Positions 5,873-6,172 of a DNA stretch of 6,172 nt are shown here, one piece after another. A program made the translations under genes and the position numbers. The DNA is taken from the NCBI GenBank assembly GCA_045533175.1, contig JAZSHJ010000067.1, forward strand, positions 1 through 6,172, in the 5' to 3' direction. How positions within the stretch are numbered: the stretch's first letter is position 1; every line of letters begins with the position of its first letter. The notes beneath the pieces are model-generated. The model ran no database searches, was not told the origin of the DNA, and saw only the letters and a program-made list of their open reading frames with translations. This DNA comes from SIG588 sp045533175 (GTDB lineage: Bacteria > Bacillota > Clostridia > Oscillospirales > Acutalibacteraceae).

Positions 5873-6172
5873 TTACTCCTTTACCTTTTCCACCCTGCCG
5901 TTGTCGTACAATACATACACATCCTCTCCGATGTAACCACGCGCTTGCTCACCCGGCATAGTAAACAGTTCGGCGGAATCGGTATACGTTTCCAGCACAT
6001 CCTGTAACAAGGCCAATAACACAGGTTTGTATCCACGTTGGGACTGAGGATCGTAGTCCGTCACCACGGGGCCCATATACATGATCGCCGCACCGCCCGA
6101 CGGATACTCCCGCATGAACACATTGCTCATGGCGGCGGTGGTGGTTCCGCTGTAATTGCTGCCCCAGAAATC
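5873..6172 (-). CDS. Tandem paralogue of the GH42-like hydrolase, C-terminal 99 residues only
   Basis: The frame is open from the window edge (first codon at 6172-6170, Asp) to TAA at 5875-5873. It matches residues 529-624 of the downstream gene, about 70% identical by eye, with a 3-residue length difference. The match starts DFWGSNYSGTTTAAMSN and ends with the shared ARGYIGEDVY and LYDNG block. An internal ATG at 6130-6128 is not the start, because homology continues upstream of it to the edge. The catalytic barrel lies outside the window, so whether this copy is active cannot be judged. The gene stops 4 nt before the next start, and its end carries that gene's ribosome binding site. This suggests one operon with possible translational coupling. 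Confidence 0.9.
   Translation of the reverse strand, partial: DFWGSNYSGTTTAAMSNVFMREYPSGGAAIMYMGPVVTDYDPQSQRGYKPVLLALLQDVLETYTDSAELFTMPGEQARGYIGEDVYVLYDNGRVEKVKE
6091..6172. repeat. 82-nt near-identical block in the partial paralogue (copy B), reaching the window end
   Basis: Counterpart of 4203-4284 at a constant offset of 1888 nt, with differences at 6095 and 6122. The last 50 nt of the window (6123-6172) are identical to 4235-4284. A contig that stops inside an identical run of this kind is typical of an unresolved repeat in assembly. Confidence 0.88.

Noticed and set aside
6128..6130. ATG as the start of an 85-aa small protein
   Set aside because: Homology to the downstream paralogue continues for 14 codons upstream to the window edge without a stop, so this is an internal methionine of a longer gene.

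Overview
The window looks like one short assembled contig from a Gram-positive, probably clostridial (Firmicutes) bacterium. The main clues are an isoleucine T-box leader, an IleS2-type isoleucyl-tRNA synthetase, consensus sigma-A promoters and intrinsic terminators with U-tracts, in moderately GC-rich coding sequence. The tandem cytoplasmic glycosidases would suit a gut polysaccharide user. This placement is inference.

Positions 1-181 are not natural chromosome. Positions 98-181 match the BGI/MGI (DNBSEQ) library adapter as I know it: a 32-nt arm, a 10-nt index and a 42-nt arm with two mismatches. It sits between two identical 97-nt copies (1-97 and 182-278) of the start of the genomic sequence. 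This is the insert-adapter-insert layout expected from a short-insert library molecule. Trustworthy genomic sequence therefore begins at 182.

From 182 to 433, on the minus strand, lies the N-terminal half of dut (dUTPase). It is cut inside catalytic motif 3 because the contig ends there, not because the gene is broken. Between 434 and 822 is a divergent control region. Two back-to-back promoters with perfect TTGACA -35 boxes form the outer arms of a near-palindrome (492-529). Downstream on the plus strand comes a complete T-box riboswitch (about 560-806) with specifier ATC, a tRNA-end-pairing TGGT, an antiterminator and a competing terminator. It controls ileS (823-3942). A perfect 19-bp hairpin with A and T flanks (3951-3989) separates the 3' end of ileS from a convergent minus-strand operon and can terminate both.

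That operon (6172 down to 3994) holds two tandem paralogues of a GH42-like (clan GH-A) glycoside hydrolase. Only the last 99 residues of the first gene are inside the window; the second is complete (624 aa). They are 4 nt apart, and the second gene's ribosome binding site lies inside the end of the first. An 82-nt block shared by the two genes with two mismatches reaches exactly to the window end, which may explain why the contig stops there.

The T-box should let ileS transcription respond to uncharged tRNA-Ile. Dut and IleRS are housekeeping functions, and the glycosidase pair is an accessory carbohydrate locus. I found no mobile element, CRISPR array, tRNA or rRNA, and no convincing new biological system. 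The most distinctive observation is the embedded sequencing adapter.
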